DNA of 64,000 nt from Sodalis glossinidius str. 'morsitans' (GCF_000010085.1 NC_007712.1:2790001-2854000); one strand, 5' to 3'; counted from the stretch's first letter, positions 26,068 to 34,108 are shown. Made by a program: numbers and translations. The notes: generated by a model not told the origin, from the sequence alone.

Positions 26068-26857
26068 GTGCCACCTCACCAAACAGTTCAGGCAGATTGA
26101 TACCGTGAACGGTAATCCACGCTTCAGCGGGCCATGAGTTAACGGAGCCGTAGCGGGCATCAGGAACGTGGATAACCGCGACATCATGGTCGGCACACCA
26201 TTTACGGAGTGGACGCCACGGGTATTCCTTGCCGGTTTTATTCATCACTGCCTGCACCGTTGCGTGACGGGTGCATTCGCCCAGACGGGCCGCCAACTTG
26301 TTGCGCTCACGCACCGCTACTGAAGCCGTTGACATCGCGGTTGCTTCACGGCGGCTGCCGATCTCGGCTTTGGTGCGAATTGCCTGGTCACGCTCGAAGG
26401 AAATCAGTTGCACAGTCTTGCGCTCTTGGCCCCATGCGATCGCCGCTTCTGCCGGGTCAAGGAAGTTCGGCAGGCCAAGTTCGACGGGGGATTTTTGTTC
26501 GCGTAAGCGGAAGTAGTTATTTTCCAGCGCCTCATACCATTCCCACGCCTGGTCAGTCTCCAGCATCTTGGCGTGACGGGAGGCCCCGCGCTCAGTCCAA
26601 AGAACCAAGCTCGGAGAGCGTTTATCAACTAACCCACAATTAGTGGGTTAGTTGATAAACGCCTTAAGTTCCTCACCTTGAAGCAGAAAATAATGCTTAG
26701 TTTCTTCAAAACGTGATTTGTTACGTGTGAAATTCATATGAATGCTTTTCACCTCAGCACCATACCCCTGAGCCAACAGCTCGGTTGTAATCACACGCTG
26801 GCCCTGATACTCGATAACGGGCAGTTGGGTATTCTTGATAAGAATAATCTGGGTCAT
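26060..26857 (-). pseudogene. ORF6N-domain antirepressor-like protein, in-frame stop within a palindrome
   Basis: ATG 26857. The ORF6N domain is clear: LPVIEYQGQRVITTELLAQG, NFTRNKSRFEETKHYFLLQG, then EELKAFIN. A TAA stop at 26645-26647 follows, and the same frame continues with LVDKRSPSLVLWTERGASRH, AKMLETDQAWEWYEALENNY and a C-terminal domain to 26060. ORF6N proteins are phage DNA-binding antirepressors. The single stop lies in a perfect 45-base hairpin sequence. The frame is otherwise open for 266 codons. Confidence 0.82.
26618..26662. repeat. Perfect 20-base inverted repeat with 5-base loop
   Basis: Left arm 26618-26637 (GCGTTTATCAACTAACCCAC) and right arm 26643-26662 are exact reverse complements around AATTA. 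The outer 12 bases of each arm are also sensible coding sequence of the ORF6N gene (Ala-Phe-Ile-Asn and Val-Asp-Lys-Arg), while the inner part supplies the stop codon. Confidence 0.95.
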
Positions 26858-26867
26858 GATTCTTTCC

Positions 26868-27368
26868 TTAATGAATTTGTTTAGATTTAGGTGTGTCGAT
26901 AAATGAATTCAGCATTTCTTCCGCGCAGGCGATTAACACCTCGTCGATAAATTCAACCAGCCAGGGCGACGAGCTACGCTTGCGGTTAATTTCATCCCAC
27001 TTATAAAACCTCATGACGGAGATATATTTATCCTCGGGCATCTCATCTATCAGGACGTCTTCAATCTGTACCTTGAGCAGTTTTTCAATCACCGGCTTGT
27101 TGATTTCCACCACCGTATTCTCATGGCAAAAAATCAGTTGTCCGTCCGGGCCACGGCCAAAGCGTTTAATACATTCATCGATATAGTAGAGCGCAGCACA
27201 AGCCCTTAGCTGGATGCAGTGAATTTCTGCGAATTCCAATTGCTGTTCGCGTGTCAATTGGCGATGTTTTTCTCCTGGCTTCATGTCGAGCAACCACTGA
27301 GGCATCTCAACACCGCTTTTCCTGATAAATTCTACCAGTTCTTTTTCACTCATTTCATCGAGATTCAT
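26868..27368 (-). CDS. Hypothetical protein, 166 residues
   Basis: ATG 27368 (MNLDEMSEKELVEFIRKSGV) is preceded by AGGAG. Highly acidic, helical, no membrane segment; contains CHENTVVEINKPVIEKLLKV and an acidic C-terminus with SPWLVEFIDEVLIACAEEML. Ends just before the ORF6N gene. No family recognised. Confidence 0.55.
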   Translation of the reverse strand: MNLDEMSEKELVEFIRKSGVEMPQWLLDMKPGEKHRQLTREQQLEFAEIHCIQLRACAALYYIDECIKRFGRGPDGQLIFCHENTVVEINKPVIEKLLKVQIEDVLIDEMPEDKYISVMRFYKWDEINRKRSSSPWLVEFIDEVLIACAEEMLNSFIDTPKSKQIH

Positions 27369-27387
27369 TGGTATGACTCCTGATTCA

Positions 27388-27537
27388 TTAATACCCTTTA
27401 TGCCCGGAGCAACGCTTGATGGCGTTAATACAGATATCCTGCTTTTCATGTGAGGGTGACAGCGGCACAGCCCGACGGTAAAGCCCTCTGCACTCCAGCC
27501 TCTCAGCGGTCTCGGCAAGGCGTGTCCAACCGTTCAT
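27388..27537 (-). CDS. ANR/PerC-like small regulator (tentative)
   Basis: 49 residues. MNGWTRLAETAERLECRGLY and RRAVPL fit the opening of ANR/PerC-type proteins, which are small regulators (AraC-negative regulators or activators) frequent in P4-like elements. The usual following part (a WLDVM-type helix and a second Arg-rich helix) is only loosely matched, so it could be a diverged or shortened member. About 20 bases precede the next start. Confidence 0.5.
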   Translation of the reverse strand: MNGWTRLAETAERLECRGLYRRAVPLSPSHEKQDICINAIKRCSGHKGY

Positions 27538-27572
27538 GAGGCGTTCTCCTCGCAAAGATGAGCTTGCAGAGC

Positions 27573-27821
27573 TTATGCGATAGCTTTCTTTTGTTTTTGC
27601 TCGGCATGTAATCGCTGACTTTCCAGCTTCAACAGCCAATAACGTTCGTCCAGCGAATGACGTTTACTGTTTAGTAACGCTCGCCCTAAAGCATATGCCT
27701 TGTTTTTAGGGTTTTTGGCATATTGCGCCGCCCGCTTCTATGCGTATTCAGCCACTTTGTAATAGCGTTGCTTTTCCATCTCTACGGCGTGGTTAGCCTC
27801 TTCGTAATATAAATTACTCAT
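27573..27821 (-). pseudogene. Small ANR-like gene with an in-frame TAG
   Basis: ATG 27821 reads MSNLYYEEANHAVEMEKQRY and YKVAEYA, stops at TAG (near 27740) and continues in the same frame as KRAAQYAKNPKNKAYALGRA, LLNSKRHSLDERYWLLKLES and a Lys-rich end. 82 codons in total without frame change, so a nonsense mutation in one gene is likely. Very basic protein, possibly nucleic-acid binding. Confidence 0.5.
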
Positions 27822-27899
27822 ATAGAATCCTGCATTTGGTTAAGGGGATGCCCTGCGGTTATTCCGCATCATTTAAAGTCATTAATTTGCCTTTCTGTG

Positions 27900-28156
27900 T
27901 TAATGGCTAGTGCTTAGAGCATCCTCTTTCGTTTTGGCTTCAACATACTCAGATAGCTTGTTTATCTGCATAATCAATTTGATAGTGTTAAGCGAAGATT
28001 CAGGAGGAAATGATGAACCTGCGTCAATAACAACTCCCATTAACTCGCTAATATTAATTAGCGATACTATGATACATCACCATCATGAGTTCTAAGCACC
28101 TGAACTAACCGGCCGTAGGACTCATTCAGGGTATCACTAAGACTTAGTCTAGGCAT
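27900..28156 (-). pseudogene. Small early gene, probably frameshifted
   Basis: ATG 28156 with a strong ribosome site (AGGAGA) gives MPRLSLSDTLNESYGRLVQV and LRTHDGDVS before a stop. In another frame LINISELMGVVIDAGSSFPP and NKLSEYVEAKTKEDALSTSH follow to 27900. The parts fit one protein of about 85 residues broken by a small indel near 28070. Family unknown. Confidence 0.4.
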
Positions 28157-28324
28157 ATTTTCTCCTGTCCAACGGTAGATGAATTATCTATATTGCATAT
28201 TGGCGATATTCGACATCGGAAATATAAATTTCTTCACCCAACCAGAATACTCCCTCTGTCTTTATATACCCTAGTTGTTAATAACGATCGAAGTTCCTCC
28301 TTTGATCGTTTTGCCTGATCGCAC
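28157..28324. other. Short non-coding gap
   Basis: About 170 AT-rich bases with no gene, RNA or repeat that I can support. It may carry the promoter for the genes to its left. Confidence 0.3.
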
Positions 28325-28725
28325 CTATTGGCTTAACTCTTCGAGACTGGGTATCTCGACGTGACGGAGTTCGCCCAGGGTGTTGCGGCGGAAGTAGACG
28401 GTAACCAGCTCCTCTTGAATTTCCCATGCTAAATCATCCTGAAATGGCTTAACCAACAACAGGTATCCCATCTCGGTGATGAGCATCCCTTGGGACTCTT
28501 CTTCGGGAAAAGGTCTGTAGGTATGTTGCGGACTATTAGTCCGGAAGATAGCTCAAAAAAGTGGCTCCCTTCGATGAAACGTTCACGATGACGGCGGAAA
28601 TAACGCCCGGCGGTGCCCTTCGGACGTCCATGCGCCTTATCAATCATGGCGAAGGTGACCACTCGCTTACCTTGGTACTCGACTACCGGCATGGCGGTGT
28701 TCTGGATGGCGACGTAATTAGACAT
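28325..28725 (-). pseudogene. Second ORF6N-type antirepressor-like gene, frameshifted
   Basis: ATG 28725: MSNYVAIQNTAMPVVEYQGK, RVVTFAMIDKAHGRPKGTAG and RHRERFIEGSHFFELSS are the ORF6N-like DNA-binding domain. Frame is lost near 28500, after which EMGYLLLVKPFQDDLAWEIQ and EELVTVYFRRNTLGELRHVE run to the stop at 28325. It shares VEYQGxRV with the ORF6N gene at 26060, so the two are related paralogues, both broken. Confidence 0.75.
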
Positions 28726-28735
28726 GAGCCACCTC

Positions 28736-28888
28736 CTACGCTTTCTTGGCGGTCGATTCAATGACACCTATAACTTCATTACCTAATGCGCGTTCATATT
28801 CATCATCGGTAAGGTGCGCAGCGGCAGCGGCTAATGCCTCAATTTTGATTAAGGCGTCAATCGGCTCTAATGTGATTTCTTCACGCAT
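28736..28888 (-). CDS. Hypothetical protein, 50 residues
   Basis: MREEITLEPIDALIKIEALA followed by AAAAHLTDDEYERALGNEVI. Acidic and helical. It overlaps the upstream gene by 8 bases and ends just before the ORF6N-like gene. The open frame, coupling and protein-like sequence support a real gene; function unknown. Confidence 0.55.
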   Translation of the reverse strand: MREEITLEPIDALIKIEALAAAAAHLTDDEYERALGNEVIGVIESTAKKA

Positions 28889-29222
28889 GTGCCACCCCCT
28901 GAACTGTAACGATGTTCGTTATGGTTGAAGGTGGGGTGATGTTGACCATACCTTTGGGGGTAAAGATTTCCTCTATGCCTTCATGCAACATCGTATGTTT
29001 AACGCCCTCCTTTTGCGACCTCGTATGTTTTCCATACGTGGTTGAGCCAACAGGTTGACGCCCAGCACATATCAGGCGGCTGTCTTTGAACATGGCGATG
29101 AAGATACAGCGATCTTGACGTGTGAACGACACTTTGCCGTAAGGCGTCGTCTCGTAACACGGGACGATCCAATATGTATCTGTAAATTTGGGGCGAGTTT
29201 GGGTACTATGTAGAAATGCCAT
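28881..29222 (-). CDS. Hypothetical early protein, 113 residues
   Basis: ATG 29222 begins MAFLHSTQTRPKFTDTYWIV, then PCYETTPYGKVSFTRQDRCI and a C-terminal IEEIFTPKGMVNITPPSTIT. It is the first gene of the long leftward early operon after a gap that holds the divergent ribbon-helix-helix gene. I do not recognise the family with confidence. Confidence 0.5.
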   Translation of the reverse strand: MAFLHSTQTRPKFTDTYWIVPCYETTPYGKVSFTRQDRCIFIAMFKDSRLICAGRQPVGSTTYGKHTRSQKEGVKHTMLHEGIEEIFTPKGMVNITPPSTITNIVTVQGVAHA

Positions 29223-29412
29223 AGTGTAAGCCTCTGTTACATTGTGGTTAGAGGCCCGGAATGGAGTGCAATCCTTCTGGGCCCCGCTATTCTTAGACCT
29301 TATCAGAATTAAGGTGTGTATCACATTACGCATAGGTGATACACACGTCAAGACTTTTTCTCTAGGTTTTTTTGCGTATACTGAAACACACCGAAACAAC
29401 AGAGAGTAAGTG

Positions 29413-29613
29413 ATGGCAACAGGAAATAAAAACGCTAAGTCACAGCTTTTTACCGTAAGGGTTCCCCATGAAGTAGTAGAGCAGATGGACTCTCTTAAGG
29501 ACGAGCAAGAAAGTAGCGCCGGTTTTATAGTTACTTCCATGCGTGGCGAGATCAAACGCCGGTTGCGCAAGAGGGCCAAAGCTGACTTACTTCCCCACCA
29601 TGCCGAAGGGTAG
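29413..29613 (+). CDS. YlcI/YnfO-type ribbon-helix-helix protein
   Basis: 66 residues from ATG 29413 with GAGAGTAAG upstream. AKSQLFTVRVPHEVVEQMDS is a ribbon-helix-helix beta strand and first helix; the second part has SSAGFIVTSMRGEIKRRLRK. Such proteins bind DNA as dimers and commonly autoregulate. It is divergent from the early operon, so it may control the promoter at about 29230-29400. Confidence 0.75.
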   Translation: MATGNKNAKSQLFTVRVPHEVVEQMDSLKDEQESSAGFIVTSMRGEIKRRLRKRAKADLLPHHAEG

Positions 29614-30115
29614 CACTGCGAATGCTGCCCTTCTTTTCTCCCGTTACCTGCACATCTTCTAAAGTACGAAAATCATTCTTTTGAACATGTCGGGGTCTTA
29701 AAGACCCCAACCTCTGCTGATTTTGCGAGTTACCGATAGTAACGCACAAAGTTTGAGCAATATCTGCTGCCTGGACAAACTCCGATTCAGCCTTGATATT
29801 CAGTAGGTTATCTGGGCATACCCCCAAAGACGCTGGAGCTAACACATTGATTGCATTGCAAGAGGTCACAGTGACCTCCGGCATGGGGGTCTGGTGCTGA
29901 CGATATTTTGCGCTCGCCCGTTTTGGCGAACTCAAATTGGCGTAACCCGCTGAATCCTCCGAGGTCATCGATACAGTGACCTCGGAGCTATCCGAGGCCG
30001 TCACATTGGTTGAGCTAAATATTAAGCTCAGTGAGCTAGGCAGAGGATAGTTCTTTCCTTGGCTGGCTTCAGGTTGAGTCCGTCCGCTGCCAGCTAAGAC
30101 AGTTAATTTTTTCAT
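29552..30115 (-). CDS. Long open frame over the putative immunity region (doubtful gene)
   Basis: 187 codons from ATG 30115 (MKKLTVLAGSGRTQPEASQG). It overlaps the ribbon-helix-helix gene on the other strand by 62 bases and crosses several GAGGTCAC palindromes. Low-complexity Ser/Thr-rich content (FSSTNVTASDSSEVTVSMTS). P4 has comparable leader-type frames (eta, ash) over its RNA-based immunity region. It could therefore be a regulatory leader frame rather than a classic protein gene. Confidence 0.35.
   Translation of the reverse strand: MKKLTVLAGSGRTQPEASQGKNYPLPSSLSLIFSSTNVTASDSSEVTVSMTSEDSAGYANLSSPKRASAKYRQHQTPMPEVTVTSCNAINVLAPASLGVCPDNLLNIKAESEFVQAADIAQTLCVTIGNSQNQQRLGSLRPRHVQKNDFRTLEDVQVTGEKKGSIRSATLRHGGEVSQLWPSCATGV
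29861..30004. promoter_or_regulatory. Cluster of GAGGTCA palindromes, putative immunity or operator region
   Basis: GAGGTCAC-A-GTGACCTC is a perfect inverted repeat at 29862-29878. TCCGAGGTCA (29958-29967) pairs with TGACCTCGGA (29977-29986), and TCCGAGGCCGTCA follows at 29991. Five related half-sites within 145 bases downstream of alpA. In P4 the equivalent interval makes a short immunity RNA that pairs with repeated seq sites. Assignment is by analogy only. Confidence 0.4.
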
Positions 30116-30218
30116 GATTGGTCATTCTCAGTTAAATATATGTATTGTTCTTACATTTCCAATGTTCAAAGAAAGCGCGCGCAAAAGCACGCAAAAACGC
30201 ACACCCCGTGTTTGCCTA

Positions 30219-30416
30219 TTAGTTGCACTCCCCACGAGACTCAATAATGCGCTCCTTAATCCACTCGTCTACCTCGCTCTCAATAAAAGCAATTGAACGT
30301 AAGCCAGTCTTTACGGGAGATGGGAAACGGTCTTGGCTGATTAAGCGGTAAATCCATGCCTTACCGAAACCGGTACGGTGCTGGACTTCTGGTAGACGTA
30401 TAAGTGTTTGAGACAT
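30219..30416 (-). CDS. alpA: AlpA-family transcriptional regulator
   Basis: 65 residues. MSQTLIRLPEVQHRTGFGKA, then WIYRLISQDRFPSPVKTGLR and SIAFIESEVDEWIKERI are the classic AlpA winged helix-turn-helix. AlpA/Vis/Cox proteins activate the excision and early functions of P4-like and CP4-type elements. ATG 30416 is clear. The upstream 350 bases contain repeated ACCCTRAGGGT palindromes, likely its own operators. Intact. Confidence 0.9.
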   Translation of the reverse strand: MSQTLIRLPEVQHRTGFGKAWIYRLISQDRFPSPVKTGLRSIAFIESEVDEWIKERIIESRGECN

Positions 30417-30481
30417 GTTTACCTCGTAATATTTGTTATTTGTGAGATAATCATTGCACAAAAAAATTCTTTATTTCCATA

Positions 30482-30775
30482 CCCTCATTCCTGAGGGATC
30501 TTTAAGAAAAAAGAACCCTAAGGGTGAATGGTAAATTACTTTATTTTTGTGTTTTACGACCCTAATGCTCAGAATTAATATACCCTAAGGGTAATGGTTT
30601 TTATTGCGAAATCACCCTGAGGGTTAGGGTTAAAGAATGGATGTTCACATGATAAGCGAATGTATAAAAAACGAACAACCCTCCATCGCGATCACCATAA
30701 CTCATTGTTATTTAATTTAATTGTTACATTGTTCAAGTGATATCCGAAAGACGTTCGCAATCTTCCCCTGAGGGT
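30482..30775. promoter_or_regulatory. Array of ACCCTRAGGGT palindromes upstream of alpA
   Basis: Palindromic 11-mers at 30515-30525 (ACCCTAAGGGT), 30582-30592 (identical), 30614-30624 (ACCCTGAGGGT) and 30765-30775 (CCCCTGAGGGT), plus a split copy CCCTCA-TTCC-TGAGGG at 30482-30497. Spacing is irregular. Dyad symmetry and placement before alpA suggest binding sites for AlpA or for a repressor. Confidence 0.6.
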
Positions 30776-30946
30776 AACTAAATAGCTGTTCCGAATAGTG
30801 AGACACTTTTGGCCAATACTTATAAGACAATGGAGAGTGGCTCTCACTCTTAGGCACCGCTACATCAGTCTTGCAATGTGCCAACTTTTAACAGTTATAA
30901 AATGGCAAGTATAGCGGTATTAGAATAGATACTTAGAAAAGTCGTA

Positions 30947-31666
30947 TCATCGTTTTATCGGGCAAGCGACCATTTCAATAGAACTAGCCTGACGGTTTGT
31001 AAATCCTTTTGTTTCAAGATAATGCACTATTGCCTCTTGATTATCTCTCGTTGCCCTATCATTATCAGGATCATAATTAATTCAATTTTCTCTCCGAATT
31101 TCAATTTCTAGTGTAAGAGGATCATCATCACGATATGTTTTAAGTAGAATAGGCAGCAGCTCCCGAACTTCTGATATTTCATTTTTCAATTTTTCATTTT
31201 CAGCCATTAATCTTTTGATAATATCATCAGTACTTTCTTTTGTTTTTTCTCCACCTCCACTACGCTCTTCCACACCAAAAGGCCACTGAATATTATTTTT
31301 CTCAGCCCATATAGTTACTTCATCTTTTATTAGGATGGCATTTACTCTATATTTTTCGTCGTTATAGTATTCTTCTTCAATCTTGGTTGCATTGAGTAAT
31401 CCGTTATCTACAGCATCCCAAAGAGAATCTAAATAAGCATGGAATAATTCAGCTTTATCGACTACCGTAACATTATCCATTGGCTTAAAACCTGCCATAA
31501 TATTAGCAGATTCTTTTATAGTAATGCCAAACCGAGTTTTGTATGGATATAAATAATCTGGTAAGGGTTTTACATCACTGTTTAAATAAAAACCTAACAA
31601 ATATTCTAAATCCGATTTAATGAAGCCATATTGTCCGTACTTATCATCAAGGTCACTGATATTCAT
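30947..31666 (-). pseudogene. Hypothetical gene with C-terminal coiled coil, in-frame TGA near its end
   Basis: ATG 31666 opens 194 codons (LDDKYGQYGFIKSDLEYLLG, then a coiled coil IIKRLMAENEKLKNEISEVR) to a TGA at 31082. The same frame continues as YDPDNDRATRDNQEAIVHYL, ETKGFTNRQASSIEMVACPI and a stop at 30947. This C-terminal pattern is common in phage-related proteins of unknown function, so the TGA looks like a nonsense mutation removing 44 residues. AT-rich, foreign codon use. Confidence 0.6.
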
Positions 31667-31680
31667 TTTTATTATTCCAT

Positions 31681-31992
31681 TTAAAATGTAATAGCAAATG
31701 CAGACTCATCGCCTCGTACAATATCTATAAGAAGTTGCCTAAGAGATGGTTCATGTTCACAAGGAACAAACGTCGCAGTACCTATTTTTTCACCAAAAAA
31801 TCCGAGATTGATAGGCTGTCCGTGAAAGTCATTGTCATTCGGTAATTTCGATATGATAATTTCAGCGGCAGTTTCTACGTTGCATCCTAGCTTCTTACAA
31901 AACAATGACAGAACCTCTTTGATAGAGATAAACTCTTCTGCTTTCTTTTGTAACTCAGCCAGTGGATCACTGTTTATCACTTCTCCATTCAT
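31681..31992 (-). CDS. Hypothetical protein, 103 residues
   Basis: MNGEVINSDPLAELQKKAEE, then FISIKEVLSLFCKKLGCNVE and a C-terminal LRQLLIDIVRGDESAFAITF. Its stop lies 14 bases before the next start, so the two form a small operon at the right end of element 1. This is the usual place for cargo genes in P4-like islands, including defence genes, but nothing specific can be claimed. Confidence 0.5.
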   Translation of the reverse strand: MNGEVINSDPLAELQKKAEEFISIKEVLSLFCKKLGCNVETAAEIIISKLPNDNDFHGQPINLGFFGEKIGTATFVPCEHEPSLRQLLIDIVRGDESAFAITF

Positions 31993-32758
31993 ACACTGTT
32001 CCTTGCTCTCTAGTTTTAAATCGACTACGTCAGTTTGTAGAGATGGGCTAATTTTCGGAGATCAGCTTAGACATAGCCTATTCGTCTACTGAAGTCTACC
32101 AACTGGCTATACATACAGCAAGATTGCCATACTATTAGTGATCAGCGTATTCCGTTGGCATGGGGGCCAGCCAAAGAAGGAGCTTTTCTGCTAAATCATC
32201 TCCCCGATGCCCCAGCATCCCCAATGTGTTGATAGCCGTGCTTCCGGAACGGTTGTTTCAAAGCCCCCTTGAATTGTTTCAGGATGAAAAATAAATCCAT
32301 TTAATAACAGATAGTTAAACAAAAAACCACTCTTTGAAACAACTGAAACAACCTATTTTTTCCTCACGTGAGAGATTACTCCTCTTCCTCTGCTGTGAGC
32401 TGTACTACCAGATAGGCTCTTTGCTGAATACCTCCTAGGTGCTCAAGACGTGACGTGAGAGGCTGATAGCCCTTTGCCTTGGCTGGCTTCTTCAAGCGTT
32501 GGGATTTTGCTACATACCGAGTATGCCTCGATAATGGTTTTGCAGGAATTAAGTTCAGAATTTGTTCCTATTACGGACTTCATATTCGTATAATATTTGA
32601 ACAATAGACCGCAATGGATTTCTATAGCTCAGTGTAGAAAGTGATACAGTCATTCTTTGTATTATACAAAGTGACGGAATTTCAAAAGGGGCTTTAAAAT
32701 GGGGCTTAATTTTGAATTTATTTAAAAAATCAATATAAAACATGTGATTTATAAAAGA
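31993..32758. other. Right-end non-coding region of element 1
   Basis: About 770 bases without a supportable gene. It holds two copies of the GCCAGCCAA motif (32166-32188 and 32468-32493) and a cluster of GAAACAA repeats (32255-32352), including CTTTGAAACAACTGAAACAA. These repeats match those near 10838-10965 at the left end, so they may be integrase/excisionase arm sites or regulatory sites. Confidence 0.45.
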
Positions 32759-32774
32759 TTCGATTCCTGTCGGG
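32759..32774 (+). repeat. att core between element 1 and element 2
   Basis: Exact copy of TTCGATTCCTGTCGGG from the 3' part of argW (8801-8816), followed by GCCATTT rather than the tRNA end. It marks attR of element 1 and, because a second P4-type integrase gene starts 168 bases further on, also attL of element 2. A third copy, expected at the far end of element 2, was not found. Confidence 0.8.
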
Positions 32775-32941
32775 CCATTTAGACCTGCACTCAAACGCAC
32801 CCACCTGAAATAAAAACCTTTAAAATCTGATAGATAATAAAATAATCCTGAACTGAGGCGAACTGAAGGGAATGAACTAACACCCTTTTTGTCGGGTATA
32901 TTCCCGGGTAAAGTTTTTACAGAACAGGATTTTTACCCGAC

Positions 32942-34108
32942 ATGCTCACAATCAAGCAGATCGATGCAGCAAAACCAAAGCAAAAACCCTATCGTCTAAC
33001 AGATACCGGAGGGCTAGGACTTTACATGTCCGTGGCAGGATCAAAGGTGTGGCGATTGCGATATGAAGTTCAGGGAAAGGAGAAGTTACTTACCCTTGGC
33101 AAGTATCCCTCATTAAGCCTTGCAGCAGCCAGACAGCTGAGAGAAGAAGCAAAAGCATTACTATCTTCTGGTATTGATCCCTCTGTTCATAAACGAGCTC
33201 AGCTAGCAGAGACGAAAAGTGCATATGCTAGCACATTCAAGGCATTAGCTTTGTAATAGTATGCCGTTAGATCAAATAGATGGTCAATAAATCATTCAGA
33301 AGAAATTATATCAATATTTAATAAAGATATATTCCCCATGATTGGGGATATCCCAATACGAGACATAAAACCACGTATGCTTCTTGAAGTTTTACGCGTA
33401 TTCGAGCGAAGAGGGGCAATAGAACGCGCTAAAAAAGCTCGGCGACGTTGTGGCGAAGTTTTTAGATTTGCTATGGCTACAGGTCTCGTTGAATATAATC
33501 CTGCACCAGATTTGACCATTGCAATGACTACTTCTACACCAAAACATTATCCATTTCTAACAGTTGAGCAGCTACCCGACTTTAATCGGGCATTAGCAGG
33601 ATATACCGGTAGCATAATCGTAAAAATAGCAACACAGCTTTTACAGCTCACGGGCCTACGCACGATTGAATTAAGACTATCGAAGTGGTCATGGATAAAT
33701 TTGGATTTAGGCACATGGGAGATCCCCAAAGAAGTCATGAAAGGCAGGCGTCCCCATGTAGTACCACTGTCGCATCAAGCTATCAAACTGCTAGAACAAC
33801 TAAAGCCTATGACCGGACATTACGAATATTTGTTTCCGGGAAGAAATGATCAGAACAAGCCAATAAGCGAAAATACAATATTAGGTCTTATTAGGAGGAT
33901 TGGATATGATGGTATAGCAAGTGAACATGGTTTTAGGCATCAAATGAGTACTATACTTAATGAGAATCGCTTCGATCCTGATTTAATTGAACGACAGCTT
34001 GAACATGTCGATAAAAATAAAATCAGAGGAATATATAATCATGCTCAATACCTCCCTGAAAGAAGGAAGATGCTACAATGGTACGCTAATTACATAGAAA
34101 GCTTATAA
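32942..34108 (+). pseudogene. P4-type tyrosine integrase interrupted by two adjacent stop codons
   Basis: 388 codons from ATG 32942 (MLTIKQIDAAKPKQKPYRLT), the family start with DUF4102 domain. TAA TAG at 33254-33259 interrupts, after which the same frame continues through YAVRSNRWSINHSEEI to the catalytic parts LTGLRTIELRLSKW, HGFRHQMST and LEHVDKNKIRGIYNHAQY. No indel is involved: GAA TGG (Glu-Trp, as expected in the family) would become TAA TAG by one change each. The element can no longer move with its own integrase, though that of element 1 could act on the shared att. Confidence 0.92.

Larger units (their letters stand above)
8801..32774 (+). mobile_element. Element 1: degraded prophage with P4-like early region, integrated at argW
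   Basis: Bounded by the 16-bp att repeat. Order from left: integrase, small genes, tail fibre and tail-tip remnants, terminase small-subunit remnant, HNH gene, lysis genes, Q-like antiterminator, small genes, iteron region, primase-helicase, antirepressor-like genes, AlpA, att repeat. Portal, capsid and most tail genes are missing. The integrase is intact while most structural and replication genes are broken, so it may still excise but cannot form particles. The mix of a P4-like replication region with lambdoid lysis and tail-tip genes suggests either a mosaic temperate phage or a satellite-like island. Confidence 0.85.

Noticed and set aside
32942..33256. Separate short integrase-like protein
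   Set aside because: The same frame continues past two stop codons with the rest of a normal integrase, so it is the N-terminal part of one pseudogene.
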